Shown one piece after another: positions 44,494-54,375 of a stretch of 64,000 bases of DNA. The stretch's first letter is position 1, and every line of letters starts with the position of its first letter. Below the pieces are notes generated by a model that ran no database searches, had not been told where the DNA came from, and saw only the letters and a program-made list of their open reading frames with translations. Source of the stretch: an uncultured Lutibacter sp. (GTDB taxonomy: Bacteria > Bacteroidota > Bacteroidia > Flavobacteriales > Flavobacteriaceae); NCBI RefSeq assembly GCF_947493565.1, contig NZ_CANLRG010000001.1, positions 62,001-126,000 on the forward strand. Direction: 5' to 3'. The position numbers were made by a program, and so were the translations under genes.

Positions 44494-45238
44494 AAGTATT
44501 GAAAATAGATTTTGTGAGCAATGTATAAATTTCTTGCTGATTTTGGGTTAACATTGCTTGATGTTTTTTAAGAGTTTTAGTATCGTTTCTTTTTGCAGGT
44601 CCTGTTTGTGCTTCTAAAGGAGTTAATGTTTCTATTTTAGCTGCTGTTTCTTTAATAATTGGCCATAAAATTTCAAATGGAACTTTATTTTTTTTACAAA
44701 TTTCATTTCCTATATGATATAAATGATTTACAAAATTATTGACAAAAACCGCTGCTACATGGATACTTTTTCTTTGGTTTGAATTTATTTTATAACAATG
44801 ATTTGATATTGATTTAGCTAATTTTTCTAACAATTCTTCATCTTTTTTCAAAGTAGCTTCATAACAAATAGGGATTTCTTTAAAATTTACAGCTCGTTCT
44901 TTTGAAAAAGATTGAAGCAAGTAAAAGACACCTTTATTTGCCTGACATTTTAGTTCATCAATACCAATGCCTCCTGAAGTATGAACAACAAGTTTATTTT
45001 TAAAATTTAGTTTTTTAGAGATGGTTTCTATACAATTATCTGAAATACAAATAATGTAAATATCAGCTTCTTTAAGTTGATTTAATGAATTGGTAATTAA
45101 AGTGAATTTCTCTAAATATTTTATATGGTTAAGTGTTCTGTTATAAACTTGAACCAGTTCAATATTTTTTGTTTTCAACAAAATATTTGTTAAATGATAT
45201 GCTACATTGCCTCCGCCAAGTATACAAACTTTTATCAT
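44477..45238 (-). CDS. Rossmann-fold DUF2520 protein
   Basis: The 253-residue protein has an N-terminal NAD(P)-binding motif VCILGGGNVAYHLTNILL (4-21) and a C-terminal DUF2520 all-helical domain (~115-250) including NQRKSIHVAAVFVNNFVNHLY. This architecture resembles 2-dehydropantoate or F420-dependent NADP oxidoreductases, but activity is unproven. It leads a three-gene cluster with the KdsC-like phosphatase and the DUF2147 protein; overlap with the phosphatase is 17 bases. A degenerate -7 element (TATCTTCG) lies near 45244-45251. Confidence 0.85.
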   Translation of the reverse strand: MIKVCILGGGNVAYHLTNILLKTKNIELVQVYNRTLNHIKYLEKFTLITNSLNQLKEADIYIICISDNCIETISKKLNFKNKLVVHTSGGIGIDELKCQANKGVFYLLQSFSKERAVNFKEIPICYEATLKKDEELLEKLAKSISNHCYKINSNQRKSIHVAAVFVNNFVNHLYHIGNEICKKNKVPFEILWPIIKETAAKIETLTPLEAQTGPAKRNDTKTLKKHQAMLTQNQQEIYTLLTKSIFNTYGEKL

Positions 45239-45264
45239 ATTGCGAAGATACTTTATATGAAGTA

Positions 45265-45300
45265 TAAAAAAAATTCCACCTTTTAAAAAGATGGAATTTT
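45265..45300 (-). terminator. Terminator after ppdK
   Basis: Stem AAAATTCCA / TGGAATTTT extended by CTTT / AAAG with one mismatch, 28 bases past the ppdK stop. Confidence 0.75.
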
Positions 45301-45327
45301 AATGTTAACCAATTTATTTAATTTAAA

Positions 45328-48057
45328 TTATTTTTCACTTTTAATTGCAGCTTGTGCAGAAGCAATACGAGCAATCGGCACTCTAAAAGGAGAACAACTT
45401 ACATAATTCATACCTGTTTTATAACAGAATTCTACTGAACTTGGTTCGCCTCCGTGTTCGCCACAAATACCAACTTTTAATTCTTTTTTTGTACTTCTAC
45501 CTTTTTCAGTACCCATTTTAACTAATTGACCAACACCTTCTTGATCTAATACTTCAAAAGGATCAACTTTTAAAATTCCTTTTTCAATATAAATAGGTAA
45601 GAATTTACCAGCATCGTCACGAGAGTATCCAAAAGCCATTTGAGTTAAATCGTTTGTTCCAAAAGAGAAGAATTCAGCTTTTTGAGCAATTAAATCAGCT
45701 GTTAGAGCAGCTCTAGGAATTTCAATCATAGTACCTACTAAATACTCAATAGTATCGTTGTATTCTTCAAAAACAGTATTAGCAGTATCTCTAATGATTT
45801 TTTCTTGACTTTCAAATTCAGCTAATGTACCAATTAATGGAATCATAATTTCAGGTTTAGCAACAATACCTTTAGCTTTTAAATTTAAGGCAGCTTCAAT
45901 AATAGCTCTAGCTTGCATTTCAGTAATTTCAGGATATGTAATTCCTAATCTACAACCTCTATGACCAAGCATTGGATTAAATTCTTCTAATTCAGAAACT
46001 TTATTTTTAACAGCTTCTAAAGAAATATGCATTTCATCAGCTAAATCTTTTTGAGTTGCTAATTGATGAGGTACAAACTCATGTAATGGTGGGTCTAGTA
46101 AACGAACGGTTACAGGTAGCCCTTCCATAGCTTCAAAAATACCTTCAAAATCTTCACGTTGCATAGGTAATAATTCCTTTAAAGCCTCTTTACGACCTTT
46201 AACAGTATCTGCTAAAATCATTTCACGCATTGCTTTGATACGGTCAACTTCAAAGAACATATGTTCGGTTCTTGTTAAACCAATTCCTTGAGCTCCAAAA
46301 TTACGTGCAACTTTAGCATCTTTTGGGGTATCAGCATTTGTTCTAACTTGCATAGTAGCATACTTGTCAGATAAATTCATAATTTCAGCAAATTCACCAC
46401 TTAATTCAGGCTCAATAGTTGCAACTTTTCCTTCAATAATATTTCCAGTAGAACCGTTTAATGAAATCCAGTCACCTTCATGATATTCGTGACCATCTAC
46501 TTTAAGTATACGATTTTTATAATCAATTTTTAAAGCACCTGCTCCAGATACACAACATTTACCCATTCCACGAGCAACTACAGCTGCGTGAGATGTCATA
46601 CCGCCGCGTGCAGTTAAAATACCTTTTGCAATGTTCATTCCTTCTAAATCTTCAGGAGAAGTTTCAATACGTACTAAAATACTGTTTTTGTATTTTGCAG
46701 CTTCATCTGCGAAGAAAACAATTTTACCAGTTGCAGCACCTGGAGATGCAGGTAAACCTTGTGCTATTACATTGGCAGCTTTTAACGCTTTAGGGTCAAA
46801 AATTGGGTGTAATAATTCATCTAGTTTGTTTGGTTCAATACGAAGTAAGGCTTCTTTTTCATCAATTAAACCTTCTTTTAGCATATCTATTGCAATTTTA
46901 ACCATTGCAGCACCAGTACGTTTACCATTTCTAGTTTGTAAAATCCAAAGTTTACCATCTTGCATAGTAAACTCCATATCTTGCATGTCAGAATAATGTT
47001 TTTCTAGTTTTTCTTGGTATTCGTTTAATTCTTTATAAATAGAAGGCATCAATTCTTCTAAAGAAGGATAATTTGTTACTCTATCTTCTTCTTCAACTTT
47101 TGCTAATTCAGCCCAACGTAACGAACCAGTTTTTGTAATTTGTTGAGGAGTTCTAGTACCTGCTACAACATCTTCACCTTGTGCATTAATTAAATATTCT
47201 CCGTTAAAAATATTTTCACCAGTACCAGCATCACGTGTAAAGCAAACACCTGTTCCTGAGTTTTCACCCATGTTTCCATACACCATTGCTTGTACGTTAA
47301 CTGCTGTACCCCAATCTGCTGGATATCCGTGCATATTTCTATAATAAACTGCTCTATCACCATTCCAACTATTAAATACAGCTACTACTGCTCCCCAAAG
47401 TTGATCCCAAGGATTTGAAGGGAAATCATGTCCTGTACGTTTTTTAACAGCATCTTTGAAGTCGTACACTAAGTCTTTTAAATCTTGAATTGTAAATTCA
47501 GTATCTAATTCAATACCTCTTTTATCTTTCAAGTGCTCCATAATTTCTTCAAAAGGATCGATGTCTTCTTTTGATTCTGGTTTCATCCCTAAAACAACAT
47601 CTCCGTACATTTGTACAAATCGTCTATATGAATCCCAAGCAAAACGTTCGTTGTTAGTTTTCTTTGCTAAACCAATTACAACTTCATCATTTAATCCTAA
47701 ATTTAATACGGTATCCATCATACCAGGCATAGAAACTCTTGCTCCAGAACGAACAGAAACTAATAATGGGTTGTCTTTGTCACCAAATTTAGCTCCCATT
47801 ATATTTTCAATATTTTCAATTGATTTTTCAACTTCAGGTTTAATCATTTCTACAACAGTGTCTTTTCCAAGCAAGTTATATTCAGTACAAACCTCTGTAG
47901 TAATTGTAAAACCAGGAGGAACTGGAATTCCAATTAAACTCATTTCTGCTAAGTTTGCCCCTTTTCCACCTAAAAGGTTCTTCATTTGACTATTTCCATC
48001 TGCGGTTTTATTTCCGAACTTGTAAACTCTTGTTTTGACTTCTTGTAGCGTCTCCAT
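45328..48057 (-). CDS. ppdK: Pyruvate, phosphate dikinase
   Basis: PpdK interconverts pyruvate, ATP and phosphate with phosphoenolpyruvate, AMP and pyrophosphate. Over 909 residues it has the N-terminal ATP-grasp domain (GGKGANLAEMSLIGIPVPPGF, ~30-50; SVRSGARVSMPGMMDTVLNLG), the swivelling phosphohistidine domain with GGMTSHAAVVARGMGKCC (His490), and the C-terminal PEP/pyruvate TIM barrel (GLTRTEHMFF, HQLATQKDLADEM, GTNDLTQMAFGYSRDD, VGICGEHGGEP). Length is the usual ~870-910. It is monocistronic. Its promoter region carries a palindrome almost the same as the one upstream of pta. It can feed gluconeogenesis or supply ATP from PEP with pyrophosphate. Confidence 0.97.
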   Translation of the reverse strand: METLQEVKTRVYKFGNKTADGNSQMKNLLGGKGANLAEMSLIGIPVPPGFTITTEVCTEYNLLGKDTVVEMIKPEVEKSIENIENIMGAKFGDKDNPLLVSVRSGARVSMPGMMDTVLNLGLNDEVVIGLAKKTNNERFAWDSYRRFVQMYGDVVLGMKPESKEDIDPFEEIMEHLKDKRGIELDTEFTIQDLKDLVYDFKDAVKKRTGHDFPSNPWDQLWGAVVAVFNSWNGDRAVYYRNMHGYPADWGTAVNVQAMVYGNMGENSGTGVCFTRDAGTGENIFNGEYLINAQGEDVVAGTRTPQQITKTGSLRWAELAKVEEEDRVTNYPSLEELMPSIYKELNEYQEKLEKHYSDMQDMEFTMQDGKLWILQTRNGKRTGAAMVKIAIDMLKEGLIDEKEALLRIEPNKLDELLHPIFDPKALKAANVIAQGLPASPGAATGKIVFFADEAAKYKNSILVRIETSPEDLEGMNIAKGILTARGGMTSHAAVVARGMGKCCVSGAGALKIDYKNRILKVDGHEYHEGDWISLNGSTGNIIEGKVATIEPELSGEFAEIMNLSDKYATMQVRTNADTPKDAKVARNFGAQGIGLTRTEHMFFEVDRIKAMREMILADTVKGRKEALKELLPMQREDFEGIFEAMEGLPVTVRLLDPPLHEFVPHQLATQKDLADEMHISLEAVKNKVSELEEFNPMLGHRGCRLGITYPEITEMQARAIIEAALNLKAKGIVAKPEIMIPLIGTLAEFESQEKIIRDTANTVFEEYNDTIEYLVGTMIEIPRAALTADLIAQKAEFFSFGTNDLTQMAFGYSRDDAGKFLPIYIEKGILKVDPFEVLDQEGVGQLVKMGTEKGRSTKKELKVGICGEHGGEPSSVEFCYKTGMNYVSCSPFRVPIARIASAQAAIKSEK

Positions 48058-48097
48058 CTTTTATTTATATTTATGTTAATCTTTATATTTAAGATCA

Positions 48098-48105
48098 CAA
48101 ATTTA
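48098..48105 (-). promoter_or_regulatory. Promoter -7 element for ppdK
   Basis: Minus-strand TAAATTTG, matching TAnnTTTG, 40 bases before the ATG at 48057. Confidence 0.55.
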
Positions 48106-48127
48106 CGGAGAGGGATTTAAGATTATT

Positions 48128-48141
48128 ATGACTTATGTCAT
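48128..48141. promoter_or_regulatory. CRP/FNR-like palindrome upstream of ppdK
   Basis: ATGAC-TTAT-GTCAT is a perfect inverted repeat and shares the TGACnnATGTCA core with the pta/hutI site. Its centre is 33 bp upstream of the -7 centre, so about -41 from the likely start of transcription. That is a class II activator position. A second inverted repeat AGTAA-N6-TTACT follows at 48165-48180. Confidence 0.55.
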
Positions 48142-48195
48142 TGAATTTTATGTTATTATTGTAAAGTAATTTATGTTACTTTGAAGGAGTGATAA

Positions 48196-48223
48196 AAAAA
48201 GAGCGTTTTTACAACGCTCTTTG
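48196..48223 (-). terminator. Terminator after the RND efflux operon
   Basis: Stem AAAGAGCGT / ACGCTCTTT with a short loop, 24 bases past the TolC stop. Confidence 0.8.
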
Positions 48224-48245
48224 TATTTAATTGATATTATTGTTG

Positions 48246-49574
48246 TTAGAAATTAGTATTCAGTAATTCACCAGATAATTGTAGCATGATTAATTCTGCA
48301 TTTTTGGCATCAAATTTAGCTTGATTTAAGTTTGATTGTGCATTTAGTAAATTTACTTGCGCTTGTCTAAATTCAATCGAAGTAACTTGCCCTAATTTAA
48401 ATTGTTCTTCTGTTCTTGAAAAATTTAACATATTGGTTTCAACATTTTTTTCTTCAGCTTTTAAAATAAATAAAGCATTTTTATATACTTCAAAAGCATT
48501 GGTAACATTGCGTTCTAACTCGTTAGACAATTGCGTTTTTTGAACTTGTAAATTATCAGCAATAATTTTGGCATTTTGGACTTTAGTTTTGGTGTTTCCA
48601 CCATCAAAAATATTCCAATTTAAACTAAGTCCTGCGTTTAGACCTTTTGATAATTGCTCTGCATAATTAAAAGTAGCATCGTTATCAGATTTATTGAATC
48701 CGTAAGAGCTATTTAAGTTGAGGGTAGGAAACCAATTAGATTTGTTAATTTTTATATCTAAATCACTTAATAAAATACTTTTAGATAGTTTTTGAATTTC
48801 AATATTGTATACTTTTGCTTTTTCTAATAAAGAGTTTAATTGATAAAACTGTTCAAACTTTACATTGGTATCAACATTAAAATTGGTTGAAACCTCTCTA
48901 CCTAATAATAAATTTAAATCTCTTTTAGAGTTAGCTAAAATTCTTTGAGTATTGATGTATCTAATGCTATCATTATTTACATCAACTTCAGCATTCAGCA
49001 TTTGAAGTTTTGTGTTTTGTCCATAATCAAAGCCATATTTTGTTCTAGTCAAACGCTGTTTTGAAATATTTAAAGATTCTAAATATATTTTACTATTCTC
49101 AGTTAAATTAGCAATTTCAAAATATTTACTAAAAATTTGCAATAATGAATTTTCAATAATTGCTTTAGCTTCTAGTTCAGATAAATTATAGGTTTCTTTT
49201 AATTTTTTATAGTTGTAAGTACGGCCTAACCCATCAAATAATGTATAATTCAATCCAATAGAAGCATTATAAACTTTAGATTCAACATCATTTACCGTTG
49301 TTTTTTCTCCATTTTGAAGCGTAAATTCGTTGGTGTCATTATTATAATTTGCTCCAGCATTAGCAGTTATTTTAGGTAAATAATCACTGTTATAAATACT
49401 TGCATTATTTTTAGCAATTTTCATGTTATTTTTAGCAATTAAAATTCCATAATTATACTCTAATGCAATATTAATTGCAGCTTCTTTTGAGAGAATTTCT
49501 TGTCCGTAATTTGCAGATATGCAACAGCTAAAAAATAATATGATAAGCTTGTTAATATGTTTCATCTTCTTCAT
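48246..49574 (-). CDS. TolC-family outer-membrane efflux protein
   Basis: A 442-residue outer-membrane channel of the tripartite pump. It has a signal peptide (ending FFSCCISANYGQ) and two repeats of the long helical OEP domain (~25-215 and ~235-440), with GLNAGLSLNWNIFDGGNTKTKVQNAK as the characteristic second-half block. The start overlaps the end of the RND gene by 23 bases; a second Met at residue 4 is equally possible. It is the last gene of the marR-adaptor-RND-TolC operon and could also serve the MacAB-like exporter. Confidence 0.92.
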   Translation of the reverse strand: MKKMKHINKLIILFFSCCISANYGQEILSKEAAINIALEYNYGILIAKNNMKIAKNNASIYNSDYLPKITANAGANYNNDTNEFTLQNGEKTTVNDVESKVYNASIGLNYTLFDGLGRTYNYKKLKETYNLSELEAKAIIENSLLQIFSKYFEIANLTENSKIYLESLNISKQRLTRTKYGFDYGQNTKLQMLNAEVDVNNDSIRYINTQRILANSKRDLNLLLGREVSTNFNVDTNVKFEQFYQLNSLLEKAKVYNIEIQKLSKSILLSDLDIKINKSNWFPTLNLNSSYGFNKSDNDATFNYAEQLSKGLNAGLSLNWNIFDGGNTKTKVQNAKIIADNLQVQKTQLSNELERNVTNAFEVYKNALFILKAEEKNVETNMLNFSRTEEQFKLGQVTSIEFRQAQVNLLNAQSNLNQAKFDAKNAELIMLQLSGELLNTNF

Positions 49575-52500
49575 TTTTTAATTCAATAATTGCTCTTTCT
49601 ACTTCTTCTTTTGTAACTTCTTTTCCAGTACTTAACCATTTGATGAAAACTTTAATTGAGTTGGAAACGGATAGGAGTAAAGGTAGCATTACAAGTGTTA
49701 AAACCGTAGCAATAGCTATTCCATAAGAGATAGAAATGGCCATGGGTTTTAAAAATTGTGCTTGTCTGCTTTTTTCTAACAATAGTGGAGCTAAACCGGC
49801 AATAGTTGTTAAAGAAGTTAACAAAATAGCTCTAAATCTTGAAATACCTGCGTTGATAAGTGCTTCGTCAAATTTCAAACCTTGTTTTAAATATCCATTA
49901 AATTTTTCTATAAGTACCAACCCATCATTAACCATTATTCCAACTAATGCTATAATACCCAGCCATGATAGAATGTTTATTGGAAACCCATGGAAAAAAT
50001 GTCCCCAAACCACTCCAATTAAGCTAAAAGGAATTAATAATATTAGAAGAATTGGTTGTTCATAAGATCTAAATGTAAATGCAATAACTATGTAAATAAG
50101 TCCTAAAATTATTAAACCTACCTTATTAAATGAAGTAATAGTTTTATTTGCTTGTCTATTTTGTCCTTCGTAAGCAGCACTCACAGTAGGGTATTTTGAT
50201 GAAATTTGCGGCATAATAGTTGTCTTAATTTCATTTAAAATATCTGTTGCACTTTCACCTGGAGTTTTCATATCGGCAGTAACTTGAATTTCTCGTTTAC
50301 TACTTAAGTGGTTAATGGCAACATCACCTCGTTCAATTTCATAAGTAGCAATTTCAGAAAAAGGTACACGTTGATTGTTAGGTGTAGTAATCCACATATC
50401 ATCTAAATTTTTTATAGAAGATCTGTCCTCTTTTTTATATCGAACCCATACTTTTATTTCATCTTGTCCACGTTGAAAACGTTGAGTTTGTAATCCAAAG
50501 AACCCATAGCGAACTTGGCTCATAACCATTTGAAGGTTTAATCCTAATAAATATGCATTTTCTTTAAGTTTTATTCGCACTTCTTTTATCCCTGCTGGGT
50601 CATTGTCAGAAATATCTTTAAGCAATGGATTTTTACTTAAAACCTCTTTTAATTCAATTTTAGCAGCCTTTAACTCATTGATATTATTGCCTAATAAAGA
50701 AACAGCAATAGGACTTCCCCCAAAGTTACCACCAGAACCAAATGTTAAACTTTCAACACCATATACTTTACCAACTTTATCTCTAATAGCATTGGTAATT
50801 TCTGGAGAGGAGAAATCTCTAGCTTCACCAGGAAGTAAGTTTATAGTCAAGCTTCCATTGGCTGATCCAGGACCAATTCTTTTTATGATATTTTGAATAA
50901 CAGGTTCATTGCCTGTTTGTTTTTTGGTAAATTCTTCATTTACTTGCCAAGCTACTTTTTCAATTTCAGATATGATAGAGTCAGTTATCATTTCATTGGT
51001 ACCTTGTAGCATTTTTAAATTAATGGAAACTCGATCACTTGCAATAGAAGGGAAAAAAGATGTTTTAACAATTCCACCACCTAAACCTCCAATGCTAAAG
51101 ATTAATAAGGCTAACGGAATTGCAAAACCTAAAGCTCTATTTTTTAAAAAGAATTTTAAATAAGGAGCATACCAATTATCTCTTATATAAAAGAGTATTT
51201 TTTCAGCTTTTTGGTTAACGTTAAAAAAGAAGGTGTTTAACTTGTTTCTTTTCTTTTCCTTTTTTTCTAACGCTTTTGAATGTGCAATATGAGCAGGTAA
51301 AATGATTAAGGCTTCAATTAGTGAAACTCCAAGAGTTAACATTACAACTAATGAAACTTCACTAAAAAACATTCCAATTCTACCATCTAAAAAGAAAAAA
51401 GTAGAGAATGCAATTATTGTAGTTAAAATGGCTGAAACAATAGGAGGAATTACTTCTAAAGTACCATCTACTGCTGCTTGAATTGGAGATTTTCCTTTCT
51501 CGTAATGATGGTATATATTTTCACCAATTACAATTCCATCATCTACCAAAATACCAATAACTATGATCATCCCAAAAAGCGATAATACATTAATGGTTAC
51601 CCCTAAATTTGCAGCAAAAATAAACATTCCAAAAAATGCTATTGGTAAACCTGCAGCTACCCAAAAAGCCAAACGAACATTTAAAAATAATGCTAAAAAA
51701 AACAATACTAAACCAATACCCATAATAGCATTTTTAACCAATAGTTCTGTACGTTGGTTTAAGGTTATAGAAGCATCACTCGAAATGTTTATTTGAATAC
51801 TTTCATTTTGCTCATTAAAGGTTTTAATATAATCTTTAATTTTATCTGCTGTAGATATTAAATCTTCACTATTAGTATTGCTAACGGTTATGTTGATAGA
51901 TTTTTGACCATTATAAAATATTCTATCTGGATTTTCAGACCAAGTATCGGTAACATCAGCAATATCTCTTAACCTAATAATGTTTCCTGTTGGTTCGGCT
52001 TTAACAACTAAATTTACCAGTTCGTTACCATAGTAATTTTTATTTCTAGCCCTTATTAAGTAATCTTCATCGTTTGTTTTAATATTTCCGCCAGAGATTA
52101 ATAGGTTTGATTTACTGACGGCATTGGCAACTTCTGAAAAAGATAAATTATAGGCTCTTAAATCATTTTCACGTACAGCAATTTCAATTTCTTGCGCTGG
52201 AAAGCCTGAAAGACTGACTTGAGAAATACCTTCTATATTTCTTAAATCATTTTCAATATCACGTGCATATTGTTTTAAGGTAGCTAAAGGAATATCATCA
52301 CCACTTACTATAAAGCTTATAGTAGGTCTAATATTTTCAATTTTTGCTATAATTGGAGGTTCCATACCAGAAGGGAATGAAGGAACTCTATCTACAGCAT
52401 TTTTTACATCAGATAAAACAACATCAATATTTTTTCCTTTAATAATTTCAACATTAATTGTTGCAGAATTTTCTCTAGAAACTGAAGTAACCCTATCAAC

Positions 52501-52731
52501 TCCAATAATGCCTTTTAAGTTATCTTCAATTTTTAGAACAATTCCTTCTTCCATTTCTTGTGGAGAAGCTCCAGGGTAGGCTAAATTAATTGAAATGTTT
52601 TGAGAATCAGTCAATGGGAAAAATGAAGATTTCATAGATAATGCCCCAACTAACCCAAAAGCTACAAAAGCAATTATAAAAATATTAACCGCAACAGGAA
52701 ATTTAATAAAATAAGTAATTATCTTTCTCAT
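49552..52731 (-). CDS. RND efflux pump inner-membrane transporter
   Basis: A 1059-residue proton-driven transporter of the AcrB/MdtB superfamily. Twelve membrane helices and the two large periplasmic loops are recognisable: PGASPQEMEEGIVLKIEDNL (porter domain), GILVDDGIVIGENIYHHYEKG (TM4 region with the paired Asp), and in the second half GIMVNDGLVLIEKFNGYLKQG and RFRAILLTSLTTIAGLAPLLLE. Short length and NYGYGL-like loops place it with the heavy-metal/multidrug RND permeases, without the copper-type Met residues. It follows the adaptor by a one-base overlap and overlaps TolC by 23 bases, so three proteins are made in step. The substrate is not predictable. Confidence 0.94.
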   Translation of the reverse strand: MRKIITYFIKFPVAVNIFIIAFVAFGLVGALSMKSSFFPLTDSQNISINLAYPGASPQEMEEGIVLKIEDNLKGIIGVDRVTSVSRENSATINVEIIKGKNIDVVLSDVKNAVDRVPSFPSGMEPPIIAKIENIRPTISFIVSGDDIPLATLKQYARDIENDLRNIEGISQVSLSGFPAQEIEIAVRENDLRAYNLSFSEVANAVSKSNLLISGGNIKTNDEDYLIRARNKNYYGNELVNLVVKAEPTGNIIRLRDIADVTDTWSENPDRIFYNGQKSINITVSNTNSEDLISTADKIKDYIKTFNEQNESIQINISSDASITLNQRTELLVKNAIMGIGLVLFFLALFLNVRLAFWVAAGLPIAFFGMFIFAANLGVTINVLSLFGMIIVIGILVDDGIVIGENIYHHYEKGKSPIQAAVDGTLEVIPPIVSAILTTIIAFSTFFFLDGRIGMFFSEVSLVVMLTLGVSLIEALIILPAHIAHSKALEKKEKKRNKLNTFFFNVNQKAEKILFYIRDNWYAPYLKFFLKNRALGFAIPLALLIFSIGGLGGGIVKTSFFPSIASDRVSINLKMLQGTNEMITDSIISEIEKVAWQVNEEFTKKQTGNEPVIQNIIKRIGPGSANGSLTINLLPGEARDFSSPEITNAIRDKVGKVYGVESLTFGSGGNFGGSPIAVSLLGNNINELKAAKIELKEVLSKNPLLKDISDNDPAGIKEVRIKLKENAYLLGLNLQMVMSQVRYGFFGLQTQRFQRGQDEIKVWVRYKKEDRSSIKNLDDMWITTPNNQRVPFSEIATYEIERGDVAINHLSSKREIQVTADMKTPGESATDILNEIKTTIMPQISSKYPTVSAAYEGQNRQANKTITSFNKVGLIILGLIYIVIAFTFRSYEQPILLILLIPFSLIGVVWGHFFHGFPINILSWLGIIALVGIMVNDGLVLIEKFNGYLKQGLKFDEALINAGISRFRAILLTSLTTIAGLAPLLLEKSRQAQFLKPMAISISYGIAIATVLTLVMLPLLLSVSNSIKVFIKWLSTGKEVTKEEVERAIIELKNEEDETY

Positions 52732-53852
52732 TAGTCCTGTGTATTTTCGTTAAAAACTTTAATTGGCATTCCTACATGAGAACCAGGTACAGGTTTGGCT
52801 AATAGTTGAGTTCCATTTTTTAAACCTTTAATTACTACAGTGTTTTTATTTTCATAAATTAAATTTATAGAAATTAAATCTAATACAGAATCTTTTACAA
52901 TATATAATTTAGAATTTTCAACTAGTAAATTACGTGAAACTTCAAATGCATTTTCTTCGTTTTTTGCCTCTAATGCTACTTCTAAATATTGTCCTTCTTT
53001 CAATTGTTCACCACTTACTTCAATAAAAGCTTTAATGGTTTGTGTAGCTGTATCTACTTTTCCATTAATTCTAACAACTTTTCCTGTCCAAGAAGCTGTT
53101 TTTTCTAAGTTGTATAGTTTTACAGGTTTTCCAATTTGAAGTAAATTTTTATATTCAGATTTTACAGAAACACTCATTTCATAAACTGTAGGATTGATGT
53201 ACTCTCCTAATTTTTGTCCAGGTCTAATTAAACTACCAGGGGTAACTAATGCTTCAGTTAAAATTCCTGAAAAAGGAGCTTTTAAATTGTACTTATTTAA
53301 TTTTACCTCTAAGTTTTTAACATTGTAGTAATTTGTTAAAATACCTCTACCAGAAATGAAGAATTTTTCTTTTTCAGAAACAGTTTCAGGTAGTTTTTCA
53401 AGAGGTTTTTGAATGTCAAATTTTTGTAAATAAGATTGCCATTTACCATATTCATTAGGGAAATCCAATCTAATGTCTGGCATTATGGCTGTTAGAGCAT
53501 TGTAGAAATTACTTTTTTGAGCTTGTAAATTGGCATAAAATTCATCACTATTAATTTTTAAAATAGTTTCTCCTTTTTTAAAAGTTGTACCAGGTTTAAA
53601 TTCTTTTGAAGTAATAACTAAAACACCTTGAACTTCAGAAAATAATTCAATTTTATTTTTAGCAATTAAATTACCATTGGTAGAAATAATGATAGGAATA
53701 TTTGTATTTGTTACCGTTTCTACAAATACTGTTTTTATATTTTTTTCTACTTTAGCTTTAGGTTTTTGTTTATTGTCTATAAGATATTTAGCTAAAAAAA
53801 TAGCACCTGTTAAAAGAAGTAGAGCTAATATGATTGATACCGTTTTTCTCAT
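52731..53852 (-). CDS. RND efflux periplasmic adaptor
   Basis: The 373-residue membrane fusion protein has an N-terminal signal-anchor (~4-24, VSIILALLLLTGAIFLAKYLI), first lipoyl half (VFVETVTNTNIPIIISTNGNLIAKNKIELFSEVQGVLVI), a shortened hairpin (~108-170), second half (YNLKAPFSGILTEALVTPGSLIRPGQKLGEYI) and a beta-barrel. The hairpin is broken by a PETVSEKEKFF stretch, as seen in many Bacteroidota adaptors. It is located 24 bases after marR and shares one base with the RND gene. Confidence 0.92.
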   Translation of the reverse strand: MRKTVSIILALLLLTGAIFLAKYLIDNKQKPKAKVEKNIKTVFVETVTNTNIPIIISTNGNLIAKNKIELFSEVQGVLVITSKEFKPGTTFKKGETILKINSDEFYANLQAQKSNFYNALTAIMPDIRLDFPNEYGKWQSYLQKFDIQKPLEKLPETVSEKEKFFISGRGILTNYYNVKNLEVKLNKYNLKAPFSGILTEALVTPGSLIRPGQKLGEYINPTVYEMSVSVKSEYKNLLQIGKPVKLYNLEKTASWTGKVVRINGKVDTATQTIKAFIEVSGEQLKEGQYLEVALEAKNEENAFEVSRNLLVENSKLYIVKDSVLDLISINLIYENKNTVVIKGLKNGTQLLAKPVPGSHVGMPIKVFNENTQD

Positions 53853-53876
53853 TTTTTAAATTTGATTAGTAATTGA

Positions 53877-54338
53877 CTATAAAGATTGATTTTTTATGTT
53901 GTTTTGAATTTGATTAGTAATTTTTATAAAGGTTTCCATTTCTTGATTTGAGATTCCTTTTTGAAAGATGTTCATTATTTGAAACATAATTGGCTTCATT
54001 TTTAAAAATAATTTTTCACCTTTTGCAGTTATTAGTATTAATTTTTTTCGAGCATCTTTTTTTGAAGTTAAACGCTCAACTAATTGATTTTTTTCCATTA
54101 CGTTAATTAATCTTGTTAACGTAGTTTTATTTCTATTGGTGATAAATGCAAGCTCATTTTGACAAATACTCTTATTTTGTTCAATTAAAATTTTTAAAAC
54201 TATCCATTGCTCTTTAGTAACTTGAATATCATTCTTTAAAAATTGATCACAAATAAAAATGCTCATCATTTTATAGGTTTTACCTATGCTAGGACCTACA
54301 GTTTTATTGAAATCTGCTTTTTCAAAGTCTTTTTGCAT
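53877..54338 (-). CDS. MarR-family transcriptional regulator
   Basis: A 153-residue winged-helix repressor: QVTKEQWIVLKILIEQNKSICQNELA (helices 2-3), NRNKTTLTRLINVMEKNQLVERLTSKKDARKKLI (recognition helix and wing). Proteins of this kind bind small ligands or sense oxidants and often repress efflux genes. It heads the operon with the adaptor 24 bases on. An 18-bp palindrome overlaps its -33 region, which suggests autoregulation of the whole pump operon. Confidence 0.92.
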   Translation of the reverse strand: MQKDFEKADFNKTVGPSIGKTYKMMSIFICDQFLKNDIQVTKEQWIVLKILIEQNKSICQNELAFITNRNKTTLTRLINVMEKNQLVERLTSKKDARKKLILITAKGEKLFLKMKPIMFQIMNIFQKGISNQEMETFIKITNQIQNNIKNQSL

Positions 54339-54354
54339 TGTATAAATTTTATTG

Positions 54355-54362
54355 CAAATATA
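54355..54362 (-). promoter_or_regulatory. Promoter -7 element for the RND operon
   Basis: Minus-strand TATATTTG, 16 bases before the marR ATG at 54338; matches TAnnTTTG. Confidence 0.65.
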
Positions 54363-54375
54363 GTTTTATCAATTT

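Noticed and set aside
47561-47989. A 142-residue plus-strand frame inside ppdK
   Set aside because: Antisense of strongly conserved ppdK sequence; it has no independent start signals.
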